A stretch of DNA of 64,000 bases from Owenia fusiformis (taxonomy: Eukaryota; Annelida; Polychaeta; Sabellida; Oweniidae): positions 383,341 through 447,340 of the forward strand of contig CAIIXF020000008.1 of NCBI GenBank assembly GCA_903813345.2. The letters are read 5' to 3'. Each line of letters begins with the position of its first letter. Within the stretch, counting starts at the first letter, position 1. Of this stretch, positions 10,201 through 25,200 are shown in pieces. The notes beneath the pieces were generated by a model. That model searched no databases. It was not told where the DNA came from and saw nothing but the letters and a program-made list of their open reading frames with translations. The translations under genes were made by a program, and so were the position numbers.

Positions 10201-13200
10201 TTAGAACTTACTTAGATGAACACAAGGTAGAAACTTTAAGTCAAGCTGCCACCCTGTCTGATGATTATGCTCTTACTCATAAGGGTAGTTTTATCAAAGG
10301 TAATCCTAACTCAAACTTTAGAGGTTATCAGGGTAACAAACCTTCATATGACTCTAAATCAAATCAGTACTCATCATCAAATACATCAAACAAAGCAAAA
10401 GACCAGTCTAATTCATCACAGAGTTCTAGCTCAAAATCAGATCAATCAAATTCTTCAGGTCCAAAATCAAATGTCACCTGTAACTATTGTAAAAAGCCTG
10501 GTCATCTTATTTCTGAATGCTATAGGATTAAGAATAGAAGAGAGATGTCTGGTTCTGCTCATTCAAATGGTTGTGCTACAGTTCCCATTTCAAGAAAGCC
10601 CATTGTTTGGGATTCATATACTCATACTGAGAAATCAACTCATAGTGATATTATGGAGGATTATAAGCCTTTCATGTCGGAAGGATCTGTGTCACTGTCA
10701 CGTGACGGTACCAATTCAAAGCCAATTAAGATTCTCAGAGACACGGGTGCATCTCAGACTTTGTTGTTAGAAGGTGTCCTTCCTTTATCCGAGGAGTCAT
10801 TCACAGGTACCCATATTTTGATGCAAGGCATTGAATTAGGTTTTACTAAAGTTCCCCTCCATCGTATTCATATCACATCAGAGTTAGTCAAAGGGCCAGT
10901 TATTGTTGGTGTTAGGCCACAACTTCCTGTTGAAGGAGTCGCATTGCTTTTAGGCAATGATTTAGCTGGGGGTAAGGTATCATTAGACCCCATTGTTTCT
11001 GATCAGCCTTGTTCTATTGAGGATTCTGTCCAAGAGGACTCTGATATATATCCTGCTTGTGCTGTTACTAGGGCTATGGCTAAAAAGTTAGCTAATAGCG
11101 GGGATTCGTCTGTGGGAGATGACTTTGATAGTGGGTTTTTAAGCTCCTTGTTTGATGATGAATGTCACTCACCACTTGTTAAAGATGGTCCTTATCCTAT
11201 TTTAAAGGCAAATTCTTCATTGAAACAGCCTTCTGTTCAAGCCAAGCAGTCATCTATTGAGGCAAATTCTTCATTGAAAAAGCCTATTGCCAGAGGTGAT
11301 TCACCTTCTGAGCAGGATCACTATTTTAATGCGGTTTCGCCCGCTCTTGCTAGTCCTGATGAAGTTCCATCTTCTTCTGCTAGTGTTCATGAGGTTACAT
11401 CCTCTTCTAGTTCTGAGGTTTCATCCTCTATTTCTGATAGTGATTCTTTGAAAAATGATCCTCATTCTAAACACATGTTAATTTATGAACAAGAGCATGA
11501 TCCATCACTCATTGATCTTCATAAAAGATGTCTTACTATTGATGAAGCTGACAAGGTCCCTGTTTGTTTCTACAAAAAGAATGGCATATTAATGCGAAAG
11601 TGGAGACCTCCTGAAGCTTCCCCTGAAGATGATTGGACAATTGTACATCAAATTGTTGTCCCAAAATCATATCATAAGGAAATCTTGAGTCTAGCTCATG
11701 ATTCTCCCATGGCAGGTCATTTAGGAGTAACTAAAACATACCATAAAATACTCAATCATTTCTATTGGCCCAAATTAAAACAAGATGTCCAAGAGTATTG
11801 TAGGTCTTGTCATACATGTCAAATGGTAGGGAAACCTAACCAGAAAATTCCAATTGCTCCTTTACACCCTATACCTGCATTTGATGAACCATTTAGTAAG
11901 GTTCTTATTGACTGTGTTGGTCCATTACCAAAAACAAAATCTGGTAATCAATATTTACTCACTATTCTTTGTATGGCCACACGGTTTCCAGAAGCGATTC
12001 CACTTAGAAATATCAAAGCCAAAAACATAGTGAAATCACTCATCAAATTTTTCACCTTAGTTGGACTACCAAAAGATCTTCAGTCTGATCAGGGCTCAAA
12101 TTTTATGTCAGGCTTATTCCAACAAGTCATGGATACCTTGGGTATCAAACAGTGTAAGTCAAGTGCCTATCACCCAGAGTCTCAAGGAGCTCTTGAGCGT
12201 TACCATCAGACGCTTAAGACCATGATTAGAGCTTTCTGTTTTGAATATGAGAAAGACTGGGATGAGGGCATACCCTTGCTTCTGTTTGCTACCAGGGAGG
12301 CTAAGCAAGAATCATTAGGGTTCAGTCCATTTGAGCTAGTATTTGGTCATTCTGTGCGTGGTCCACTTAAATTGCTCAAGGAAAAGTGGCTTTCAGAAAC
12401 TGAAAAGTTTAATTTGTTGAACTATGTCACTGGGTTTAAAGAGCGCCTATCAAAGGCTTGTGAAATAGCCAAAGAGAATTTGCTAAATAGCCAAGGTAAA
12501 ATGAAAACTTGGTATGACAGAAAAGTCAAAGAAAGATCATTCCAGCCTGGTGACAAAGTTCTTATATTACTGCCGCTTCAGACAAATCCGCTACAAGCAA
12601 AATTCTATGGTCCTTATGTAGTGGATTCCAAGGTCAATGACCTCAATTATATTGTCAAAACTCCAGATAGGCGCAAAGAAACACAATTGTGTCACATCAA
12701 TATGATGAAAAGGTACTTTGAGCCAGACAAAGAGCATGGCTCAATTAAACCTGTGGTCACTTTGGCACCTGTCCTTATAACTGAAACTGATCTACAAGAT
12801 TCAGATGATATCAATTGTACTGATTTAGACTATGAAGATATCAAAGGTTTGTCTAGGTTAAAGAACTCTGAAGTATTATCAAATCTAGATCATAAATTGC
12901 ATCATGTGACAAATGATCAAAAACAGCAAGTCACAGAATTAATTCATGAGTTCACTGATATCTTCTCTGATGTACCGACTAAGACATCTATAGCTTATCA
13001 TGATGTTGAAGTCCAAGATGTAAACCCTATTAAGCAACATGCTTATAGAGTAAATCCATCAAAATCTGAAGATTTGAGAGCTGAGGTCAATTATATGTTA
13101 GAAAATGACATAATTGAAAAGAGCAATAGCCCATGGAGTTCACCTGCTTTCATTGTACCAAAATCAAATGGTGGACGTAGGCTAGTAGTTAATTATATCA

Positions 13201-16200
13201 AGGTGAATCGAGTAACAAAGACTGATTCTTATCCCATACCACGAATTGACGACTGTATTGACAAAATTGGAACTGCTAAATATGTCAGTAAATTTGATCT
13301 CCTCAAAGGATTCCTAGGGGTTCCATTAACTGAAAGAGCAAAACAGGTATCTGCCTTTGTTACTCCTGATGGTTTGTACCAATTTAAAGTTATGCCATTT
13401 GGTATGAAAAATGCACCTGCCACATTTCAAAGAATGATGAATGGCTTATTAGCAGATCTCAAAAACACTGGTGTTTACATCGATGATGTAATTGTCTATT
13501 CTGACACTTTTGATGAACACATGTGTTTGCTGCGTAAGTTGTTTGAAAGAATCTCTCTGGCCAATTTAACCATCAATTTGGCTAAGAGTGAATTTTGTAA
13601 AGCCACAGTTGAATATCTGGGCCATGTGGTAGGTCAAGGACAGGTCAAACCAGTGAGTGCCAAAGTGGAATCAATTACACAACTCCCAGCTCCTACTAAC
13701 AAGAAAGAATTAATGAGAAGTCTTGGAATGGCTGGCTTTTATAGGAAGTTTTGTCCAAATTTCTCTTCAATTGCTCTTCCATTGACCAATTTACTTGGGA
13801 AAAACATCAAATATGTGTGGTCTGAGCAATGTCATACAGCCTTTGATAAAATCAAGGCCATACTAAGTGAAGAACCAGTGCTTGTTGCACCTGATTTTAG
13901 CAAGCCATTCAAGATTCAAGTAGATGCTTCTGATGTAGGAATGGGAGCTGTTCTATTACAAGAAAGGGATGGTATTGATCATCCAGTGTGTTATTATTCA
14001 AAGAAATTTGATAAACATCAGAAAAACTACTCCACCATAGAAAAGGAATGTCTAGCATTACTTCTGTCATTACAACATTTTGAAGTATATGTTAGTGCAC
14101 CAGTTCATGTGGTTACTGTATTTACTGATCACAATCCGCTGACATTCCTTCATAGAATGAAGAACAAGAATCGTAGATTGTTGAGGTGGAGTCTGTTATT
14201 GTCAGAGTACAATCTTGACATAAGACACATCAAAGGCAAGGATAATTTGATTGCTGACACTCTTTCAAGAGTGTAATGTCTCTATTTTTAAGAGGTTATT
14301 CTATTTATACTGCATTTGCCTAAGGCTATGTGTTGATATAATAAAAAGATTGTACTTAGAGTGTGATTTGATAATATTATTGTATAATATGTTTTCGGGT
14401 TTTACTCAGTCTGTAACTTTATAAATATTATTGTATTTGACTATTGTAAACAAATGTTATGTAAGTCTCAACCTCATCTTTAAAAAAAATGTAACCCTCG
14501 CTACACCAGATATTATTGTAAAAGTTTTTCATTGTAATCAAAACTTTTCTTTTAAGGAGGGAGGTGTTACAGTATCATATTCTATTATATTCACATTAAG
14601 TTTAGTTTATCAATATGCATATACTGTAACTGATCTTCATTAGAGATCTTAGGTCAAGGTCACAATGACATTGTATCTTGTAAACATAACTGAACTGAAT
14701 GACTCATTAACCATTGGCCTTCTAGAAAGTACTGGAACTATAATCATTAAATCAAGATTGAATCATGTGACTTAAGATGTCCAATCAGTGTTGATTTCCA
14801 GAAATTGTAACTTCTTGAAACATCTGGACTTTGCCTTTGCACTATATAATGAGAGAGCTGATTTGGGCTGTTAGCAGAATTTCAAAGTTTATCAAAAGGA
14901 CATCTTCTTAGCAGAAAATTACAACAACCTACTGTGGGAACATTTATAACAATACAAACATACAACCTGAGGACTTTATATGGACATATATTACAACACA
15001 CACCTTATACGGATTATCATATACATTCGTGGATTATCATAAACATTTGTGGATTATCATCAAACATTATTGGATACAAACATTATAGGATTACAACAAA
15101 CATTATTGGATTATTACAAACATTGGAGAACTATTAACGATTATTGAAACATTTCGTGATCTGGAACATTCTCAAGGATCGTCAACGACATTTATCGACA
15201 TCAAGAATAAGCCGTATCATTGATTGGACATCACTTAAGTATTAAACCTCCTTTATATTATTGTTGTATTATTTAGTTTTCAAAATATAAATATATTGTT
15301 ATCATATTTTAATTGCTGTTTTTACTTTCTGTTATTTTCGAACGTTACAACATCAAATCATAAATATTTTGTATCTAGCATGACTATCTATTAGTAAACT
15401 GCATTCTATAGCAAATAATGATTTTGCAAATTGCTATTTTCTTAGAGATTCGTGGGTTGCAAAGGTATGTTAACAAAAAAGAAGCTTTTAGTATCACAAA
15501 TAAATTATAGTGATTATATTGGGACGCAGTGAGATTTACAGCATGACAAATTTCTAGCACAGCAATCAATCAATTCATCAATTTAATACGTCATCCGCCT
15601 GTGTGTTATATTCATGAGGCATCATGGGGTATATTAACAATTTCTCTATTTTAGAGAAGATGTTTTCACTTGACAGATCAACAAATACACACTAAATTCT
15701 AGAATTCCAAGATCTTTACTAATTTTCAATATAAGTACTTCAAAATGAAAAATATCTATAAAGCATTGTCTGTACTGCTTGTACTGGCCTTAACAATGCA
15801 GGCATCTGCAGCAAGACTAAGAAACCGGCACAATTATTTGGATTCCAATGCCAAAAAGCTGGCAAAAAGAATTAGTTCTCAGGAAATGACACTGGAAGAT
15901 CTAAGGCAAGAGGTGAAGAATCAGGGGGTTGATGCGAATCCCTCAGATCAAATTGATGAGGATGACAAGCCTGAATTCTCATGGAACCAAATGAAACTAC
16001 TCTTGGAAATTTTTTTTGTTGTGAGTAATTTTATCGGTTTTTACATGTACAGTATATATAATAGTTTTCATACATACATTAACAATGACATGGATAATGT
16101 ACACGATACATTACCAGGTTTATGCATGTTCAGCCATTCTCTGCTAAGCATGAAAAATAGTGTAACTGCTTTTCCTAATGATGTTAATCACAATATATGC

Positions 16201-19200
16201 ACTTTTATGGAATAAATGACATTTTTTATCAAAAATTATGATATGACAGTAAAATTAAATACATATTACATGTGCACCATATTGTGTTACTGACTTAGAG
16301 GTGCCTGAAGTATGTGGGGGTACCCAAAATGGCCTGTCACCGAAGTGATAAGTGAACATAGATTTGCATTTCAATATCCACAATTGGCATACAGTCACTA
16401 TGTAACTAACATATTAGAACGAATCTGTAGTATATCTACTTTCATAAAAATACCTAACCTCACGATCCATCTGTCTTTCAGAAAGGAGCACCTAGGTTAT
16501 CACAAACAATTTCAGAAGATTCATTAAAAATTCAAAATTCAGTCAAACTAATATCATATTTGAAATCTACATGCAAAATTACATCTAGAAATGTGGTTTT
16601 AAAAAGTGTTTATCAACTTTGAAAAATTAATTTTCTTTGAAAATGTGACTTCTAGCTCGGGGAGATTCCCCATAGACCCCATGCTATAAAATCACAAAAA
16701 ATGAAATATCTTTTCTTTTAGTGGACAGATAATATTTTGCTTTACTGGACATATTTTCATTAGTATAAGTATCAGACGCATAAGGGTTATATGAAAATTG
16801 AGCCACTTAAAGGGTTCCGATTAGCATCCCGTATAAAAACAATATGGCGGCTCCAGGCGAATCAACTGGATCAGTCCATTTTTAATAAATAAGGGGAGTT
16901 CTGTAAAATCCAGTTTATTGAAATTGTCTTTGAGATAAAGTAATCCGTTTATAATGATTTTGAAAACGTTATCCAAAGAGTGATTGCGTTCAAATAATAC
17001 ATGTACAACAGCCAATATAAATTCTTGTATTAGAAACCGGTTTGTCTTGCTTTGTTTCATTTGTAGGATATTTCATATGCCAAGCTGTGTGCTATTACGT
17101 TATGGGGAAATTTAGATGCCAATTTTTCCTTATTATACACAAATAGAAGATCCTGAAACTTCACCCATAAATGTGTAATTGATTTGTCAAATAAAAATCA
17201 CCCTTTTATAAATGTGTGACGATCTATAATATACTTATGCTATATAACAGTTAGAGGTGTTGACACAACGACCTCAAACCTGTGAACCCTTGAGTATTAT
17301 TCCGGGATCGGGCCTTTTATACTAAGCGGTGAGCAACACCAGAAACGAGCGTTCGATTTGCTAAACGATATGCGTCACCCTTTAAATTGATAATATTCAA
17401 GTTTAAGGGAACTTTATCATATACCTGCCATGTTAATTGACCCGAATCAGCCACCTGGTGGTGAAACTGGTAACTACCTACTCGCATTTGGGTAATTAGA
17501 ATGTGCTTTGAGACATGTTCAATTTCCTAAAAAGAAAAGTTGATTGCTCCAGGGACTTTAAAGATACTGATTTTGGATGACCAAAATGAGCTGAAACCAA
17601 TGGATGGCATGAGTTTTTTAATGGGGAAATAACATGGGGAACACTAATCTTAAAGCAATTCAGTTTTCCATTCAAGAACTAATTGATACATCTAAATAAA
17701 GAATAGTAATACATTAAACATTGTAAAAAATAATTGCATTTTTGGTGAAAATGAGGTTGACATTTTGAAAAGGTATGTTGATGGGTTGATTGCTAGCTAA
17801 ATATCTCAGAGAATGATTGACTTTATAATCATTGTATACACTGTTTCTTTGAGATCATGAATTGATCTAAAGGATATACCTCTTCTTGCTCAAAAAATAG
17901 TCATAATCCAAGATATAACCATCTGAAATTTTTTGCGATAACCTACATGGCCTTTTAACTTTGAATTCTGTCACTCAATTGTATCTAACTGCCATTTAAA
18001 AAGAATGTGCAAACATATGATGACAAATCTAATACAACAGATCTTAAGGCACGTTGGGTCTCTTCTTTAAACCAGCTATATTCCCGATTATGGTTTCATA
18101 TTGATTGTGTTATAATTAATTGTAATCCTAAATTAATTTACGAGTTTAATTTACGGGACACACATTTTTTGAAAATACAAAAATTAACTTATATGCAAAC
18201 AAGGAAATTAGTATGTGCTGTACAATATTTGTCATTTTAGCATTTAGAGGTGTCCCGTAAACATGGTTTGCAAATTAAATATGTGTTAAAGTATACTGTT
18301 TATACAGTCCGTCGTAACTTCTCCAATTTTGAGACAAGGCTGGTGAAACTTGGCATTATTCATCCACAGACCATAGCCATCCATAAACTAAGTAGAACTA
18401 GTATTTTGGTTGAAGTCGAAATATTAATATTTTATATATAAAATATTATATACTTAATCTGTTTTCATCAACCAAGGTTTTGTTTAAATTCTGTTTCTTA
18501 TTAATTTACTTACTCTACTTACAACACACTTTCAACTAAAATTTGGTGTGTGGCCATATAGTAGAGCTTATTTCAACAGAAGGTTATATAACTGCTGTAA
18601 ATATTACAAGGCATTAACATGACAAAATGTCACCACCTTGTTGCTCATAATATCATTAGATCAATCTAAAGTCAGATTTGAATGAACTCTAAGAGCTTGT
18701 AGATGTTTTTGAAAAAAATGGTCAATTTGAAGCAAGTTGAAAAAAGACCTTTTTGACCTTTTTTTACTTTGAGAATGTCGATAAAGGTAAAATCTCAAAT
18801 CTAAAGGCAGATTTGAACTTCTGATAACTTGTAGATGATTTTGAAAAAAAATTGGTCAATTTGAAGCAAGTTGAAAAAAGCCCTTTTTGACCTTGAAAAG
18901 GTCACTGAAGGTCAAAACTTAAATATAAAGTCAGATTTGAACTTCTGAAAACTTGTAGATGATTTAAAAAAAAACTGAAGTCATTCTAAACAGTTTTTGT
19001 TAAGTTATTGGAAGTTTTAAGAATTTGTTACAGACACCAATCGCCGATCACCAACCGCTGTCACAAAAAACGGAGACCATAACAATATGTCACCACTTTT
19101 TGGTGGTGACATAACAAGCTATACATGTATAATATATTTTGTAGTACTTACTTTTCATATAGTAATAGTGAAATCTTGATACCGATCCTTTCCTTTCCAA

Positions 19201-22200
19201 ATTGATATATTAACTGTTCCAAAACTACCAATATTTCACACAGATGTGATTTTGAATAGAGATGTCTTGTTTCAAATCCCTGAATACAGTCTGAGTTTAA
19301 AGGTTATATAGCTTGATCAAGAACATTCAGTGTTGTGTCATTGAGAAGTCAGAGCCTACAAGGTGAAGGGAATGGGTGGCAAATTACACAAATCCCAAAA
19401 ATATGATGTATTTCATTTTTGCTTTCAGAATACAATTAATGAGAATGGCCAAGAGCAAGACTAAAGATCATGCTTGGAACATCAAGGCTACATTTACATT
19501 TAGTGGTCAATCAGAGCCTGCAGAGACACCAAATCACACATTTAAGAAACCTTTCCAAGAAACAATTACAAATATCTACATTTGTTAAGAACTTATTGAA
19601 TATTCTGTATTAACAGTAATAAATTCTTCTACTAACAATAAAAAATAGATGCCGCAGTATGAAATGTTCTTTTGCTATGGAAGTTTACTCTTGTTAGTTA
19701 ACAGTCTTATATGTAAGCATTGGGTTATTCATATAAAAAATATAAATAAAAAACATCAAAACAATGTGAATTTTAAATATGTTGTGAAATTAATTGAGAT
19801 CTAAAAGCAAACTAACAAAGATTACGTCTGAAAATCTATAAACGTGTCACGGGATCAATATTCATCCATGAAGTAATCAATAAAATACAGAGATACATTA
19901 AAACATTTAAAGGGCAAATGAAAGCAAACTTATCATCGAAAATAGACTTAGATGTCACTTGTTGCGACAAACTATTTCAAGTTGTTGTTTTTTATAAACT
20001 GAAACACACTTGGCATAATTTCTATAATTCTTGATACTTGATATTCACAGGACCATAGTATTAATATACTAGATTTAGTTACTATGGGGAGTTTTATTTT
20101 TTGGTTCTGTAGTTGCTATTGCAACGGTTATTTTGAGAAAGTGTACATCAAACATTCAAAAACATTGAAAACCTAGGCATCAATATTCCCAGAATCAATG
20201 TAGAACCATTTCCTACAACAACTGATATAAGTAGAAATTCACTCTACGGCAAAACCAAAATACCATTCTCACTTCACCCAGTGTGATGAATTGAGATCTA
20301 AAAGCAAACTAACAAAGATTACGTCACATCTGAAAAGTGTGTTCCTTGACCGTGGATGTTGTAAATATTGTAAAAGGAAGAAAAAGCGGAAATGACCACT
20401 AAATATGTTTAAAGAAATTTTAATTAAATAGGGACCTACTAATTTACAAATATTAAAATTTTCATTTCATAGCAACAGTATCCTTTAAGGATAAGTCAAG
20501 ATTTGTATATATATAATAGTAAACTTGAAAGTTTTATTTGACAAACCAATAAATGCTGACCACTTCCCATTGCATAGAAAACAGGAACTACCTTATTTGG
20601 TATAACCTTCAAATTCTGTTTGATGCGTACCTAATTAGCCTCTTATTTGTTTATGTGTGCATAACTATATAAACACTCTATAATATAAATGGATGAATCT
20701 TTGAAGTTCATTTACCTGGAAATTTCACAAGGAGCAGTTGGAGGATCAGCACCTTTGAATTATAGTGATTTTCATAGATTTTTAAGAAAACTTTCAAACA
20801 AAATGAAGAATTTCTCTGCAATGGTGGTTGCTTTGGTTGTGCTGGCGCTAATTCTGCAGGTATCTGCACGACAGTATAGAATTCACCCACATCCCCAATA
20901 TATGGACTATGATAGTGGTAAGCTGGCAAAAAGAGGGGGTGCTGAAGAAAATGCAATTGGAGATCAAGTTGATCTAGCGAATGATCAAGTTGATCTGGCG
21001 AATGATCAAGTTGATCTAGCGAATGATCAAGTTGATCAATTTGGATCTGAAATCCCAAACCACAATGAAGTTGATGTAGCAGACCAAATTGATGAAGATG
21101 ACAAACCCAAGTTCTCGTGGAATCAGATGAAACTCATTTTGGAAATGTTTATTTCTGTGAGTAATTACAAATTTTCATTCTTGCACATTTACATTTCATT
21201 AAGGATTTAACCATCATACTGTGAAGGTGTTGTTTCCAAACCTTTGCATGACAGCACAGTGGAAATGCAAAGTTAAGGAAACAATGCTTGAGTGGAATGA
21301 AGTAGCTACAATGCATTGAGTCTTGGGCTTAAATTCTTTTCACACATTGCAATTTTTTGCAAAGGTCACGCAAAGGTTTAGAAACAACACCTTCCTGGTA
21401 TGATTCAGCAAACAATGCACTGAGTCCAGGGCTTAAATCCTTTATTCATGTATTCATTTAATTTTTTTCCATTCTCCCTCTAATGTCTTTTCTACTTCGG
21501 CACTTTGTTGAATGTTATATGTCACCAAACTTAACTGGCCGATAATCCTCACTTGTAATGGTATAAATATCAAGTCAATATCATATGACATCATATATAT
21601 TTACTAAATAACAAAAATGAATATATCCATGTATGTTCTACCCTGATGCTGACTGGCAGTTTTCTGTTCACCTATTGAAATTACAAAAAATCATTATGTT
21701 GAAGGAAACAGATAATTTCCATCAAAATTCTTATACCAAATGCATAAACAATACGATACTTTTTTTCTGTTTTCAGGTCTCTGATAAGTGAAAGTGACCA
21801 ATGATCAAGAATCCTCACAGCTACTCTTGAGTACTAAACATCTACAATTGTATAGTGTAGACTCTATGCCCCACTCTATATTGTGACTATATAGTCATTG
21901 ACAGACTCATTGTGACACATATACAAAATAGCCACTAATTGACAACTCCAGTGATGAACACTCTCAAATGGTACGATGTGATGTATTCAATGACGTAATG
22001 TTAGTTTGAGTTTCGTTAGTACATATACGCTGCATCTTATTTTAGATTCCTGTACATAATATTAATATTTTACTCTTATCTTATTCAAAATAGATTCAAT
22101 GTCATCAAAGTTAGTAATAAAAATGAGAAAAATAGATGTAAAGCGAATGTTTTTGTTTCTCATTTTTCACTATTTCTTAAACCTCAAAGAGAGATTGGAG

Positions 22201-25200
22201 ACTTTGGGAAAAAACTTTGGGAAAATGTATGACAGAAGCAGTCTAAAAGAGTCCTTCAAAGCGTGCACACACGCTCACACGCACGCACACACACACACAT
22301 AAAACTCACCATTATAAATATCTGGACTTTAATATACAGGTGAACTGAATGAATTTATAGCCTTAATACACACATTTAACAATTTATATTCGAAAACATA
22401 CCTTGTCTGATTGTCTTTTATAATACAGGAGGTATTTGCCAACCAGGGTGCACCAGTACTTCCTACTTTTACCATGTTTTGCCTAAAAACATAATAAGTG
22501 AGTAACATTCAGGCCAGTAGCCAGGGGGGGGGTTCAATGGATTTGACCCCCCCCCCCCCCACCGGCCAACAATTCTTTCAAAATCATGCAGTTTTTCACC
22601 ATTCTGAGCACTTGTTAAGAGATTTGGGCAATTTTTGGACCAAACGCCAAAGTGAACCCTCCCTGGAATCCCCCCTGGAATTTTCAAAAAGTGAACCCTC
22701 CTTGGCAAATCCTGGCTAGGGGCCTGACATTTATTCAAGGTGTTCCACAATGTACCATATATGCTATATATTTGGCTAGTTTGGCACCAAGTTGATTGAT
22801 AATATATTGTGAGGTTACAATCTCTGATGAAATTCCCAGGTGAACCCCCTCCCCTTTCACCACTCATTCTACATTAGTGCAAGCTTCAATAAGAAGACAA
22901 CTAAAAACACTTGATGCTACACCATCAGGTGAGCATATTCAACAGACATAACTTCAGATTATACCTTTGTGAGCCATGCCTTTATGACTGCCTTCGTATT
23001 GGACTGCCTCAGAGCTACACCAGCTGCTTGGCGTCTGAGGGCATTTTGGATAACTGAAAACAAAAGACAATTCATATGTTTAATGTGTAGAAATAACTGT
23101 ATTTATTAAGTCCTCTCAGTACAGATTAAAGTATCCCCTACTAGGATGTGCTAAGTACATAAAGCAGGTTTTATTTTCAAAAACATTAGGGCACAGTTTT
23201 ACTTCCATTCCCTTGGGAAGATCCATTCATTATTGGCCTCAAGACTACGTACCTCTTATCCAGGAGTCAACGCCTCCTTCATCTTCTGCTATAAGGTAAA
23301 GCCTTCGCTTACTTGTCACAATCTAAAATCACATACTTTTCATAAACTTTTAAATATTGCATGAGAGTGATGGTCTCCAAAAATTAAAAACTACATTTTT
23401 GAAGGATTTTGTTTCAATATCAATCACATTCCCTGGTGTTATTCCAATGGAATATTAGTATCTCGGTATAAAATAAAGTACATGTACAATAATGTACCTT
23501 AAATATAAAAAGTGTACCTCAAACATAAAAAGTGTAACTCAAATATAAAAAGCGTACCCCAAATATAAAAAAGTGTACCTCAAATATAAAAAGTGTACCT
23601 CAAATATAAAAAGTGTACCTTAAATATAAAAAGTGTACCTCAAATATAAAAAGTGTACCCCAAATATAAAAAGTGTACCTCAAATATAAAAAGTGTACCT
23701 CAACTATAAAAAGTGTACCTTAAATATAATAAAAAGTGTACCTCAAATATAGAAAGTGTACCCCAAATATAAAAAAAAGTGTACCTCAAATATAAAAAAT
23801 TTACCTCAAATATAAAAAGTGTACCCAAAATATAAGGTGTACCTCAAATATAAAAAGTGTACCTTAAATATCAAAAGTGTACCTCAACTATAAAAAGAGT
23901 ACCTCAGATATATAAGGTGTACCTCAAATATAAAAATGTACCCCAAATATAAAAGGTGTACCTCAAATATAAAAGGTGTACCTCAAATATAAAAAGCATA
24001 CCTCAAATATAAAAGGCGTGCCTCAAATATAAAAAGTGTACCTTAAATATAAAAAGTGTACCTCAAATATAAAAAGTGTACCTTAAATATAAGAAGTGTA
24101 CCTCAATATAATAAAAAAAGTGTACCTCAAATATAAAAAGTGTACCTCAAATGCCTGAGTTCCTGTTGCAGATTTGCTGATCTTGGTTTGACTGTCTAGT
24201 GGGAGGCACCCAAGGGGTTTCCGCATGGCATCACTCTGGATAACAACAAAACACAAAATATAATTGGTTAGTTTAGTCATGAGAGATTCAATGATATCTA
24301 ATACATTACATACAGTATTGTTTAGCTTTAATTATCATGTAAATAGTTAATACATGTAGTCTAGCTACAAGCCTCTGTGACCCCCCCCCCTCTACTTGAC
24401 TTAACACCTCACACAGTGTGCAAGGGGCTTGTATATGAATACATATACTTACTGCAGATTTGTAATAGAGAAGCTGTCCATCTCTCAATATGAACCAGCG
24501 TCTCTGCCAGCCCTTTACTTTGCCACTAAGTTTGGTAAGGTAGCCACTTTTTTCAAGACCACTTAACCTTAAAAGAAAAAACATTTATTTACATCGATGC
24601 TAAAACATAGATATCAGTGTGCATACTAAGTGACCCCTAGTCCAATCAATTGTGGTATTAGTAATTACATGTATAAAATTTATTTTCTTCTAAGTTAAGT
24701 TTGTCTTTATCATGTTATGGGTTCAGTTATTAGAAATCCCTAGGCTGAGATCCATTGCACTGTATGTACAGTGATCGCCTACTATTAAAAGTGGGTGATC
24801 AAAGACTCGACAAGATGCGCAAAATTCGAAATGTCGGAGGAAAGGTATGTTTGTTTCTCTTCTCTTTACCACCTTAATGTCATTTTACCTACAGATGGTA
24901 TTCCATATGCTGTAGAAGAGACTCAAGATTCATTTGGCAACAGAATTCAGTGATTGGCTCAACCGAATTACCTGAACTGAGTTGATAAATGAAGCAAAAT
25001 CAAAAACCCGCCGAACGAAAATGTATATTTCACCAAATTTTCTGTTTTTAGATTACCAAAACCACAAAACTGACATGCCTATGATTAATGTACATAATAC
25101 TTAACATTACATACATATAAGACGTTCCAACTCCCCTTCAGTGTCGAGTAAGAAGGATGTTATGAAAACAATTTATGATCAGCCAAGTGAGTGATTTTAC

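Noticed and set aside
10261-10770. 169-codon frame overlapping gag-pol
   Set aside because: A shadow in another frame of the retrotransposon polyprotein.
16021-16215. Continuation of peptide precursor 1 to 16215
   Set aside because: The sequence follows a good donor (gtgagt) at the same place as in gene 2 and shows no similarity to it, so it is intron.
20689-20802. N-terminal extension of peptide precursor 2
   Set aside because: The ATG at 20689 is probably outside the transcript given the TATA box at 20666, it destroys the signal peptide, and the paralogue starts at the equivalent of 20803.
22469-22867. 132-codon minus-strand frame rich in Gly and Pro
   Set aside because: It reads through a dispersed repeat with a poly(C) run and partly overlaps a real PLEKHH-like exon in another frame.
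23490-24150. Ordinary AT microsatellite
   Set aside because: The unit starts exactly at the exon 10 end and keeps the donor core, so it is better described as a splice-site minisatellite.
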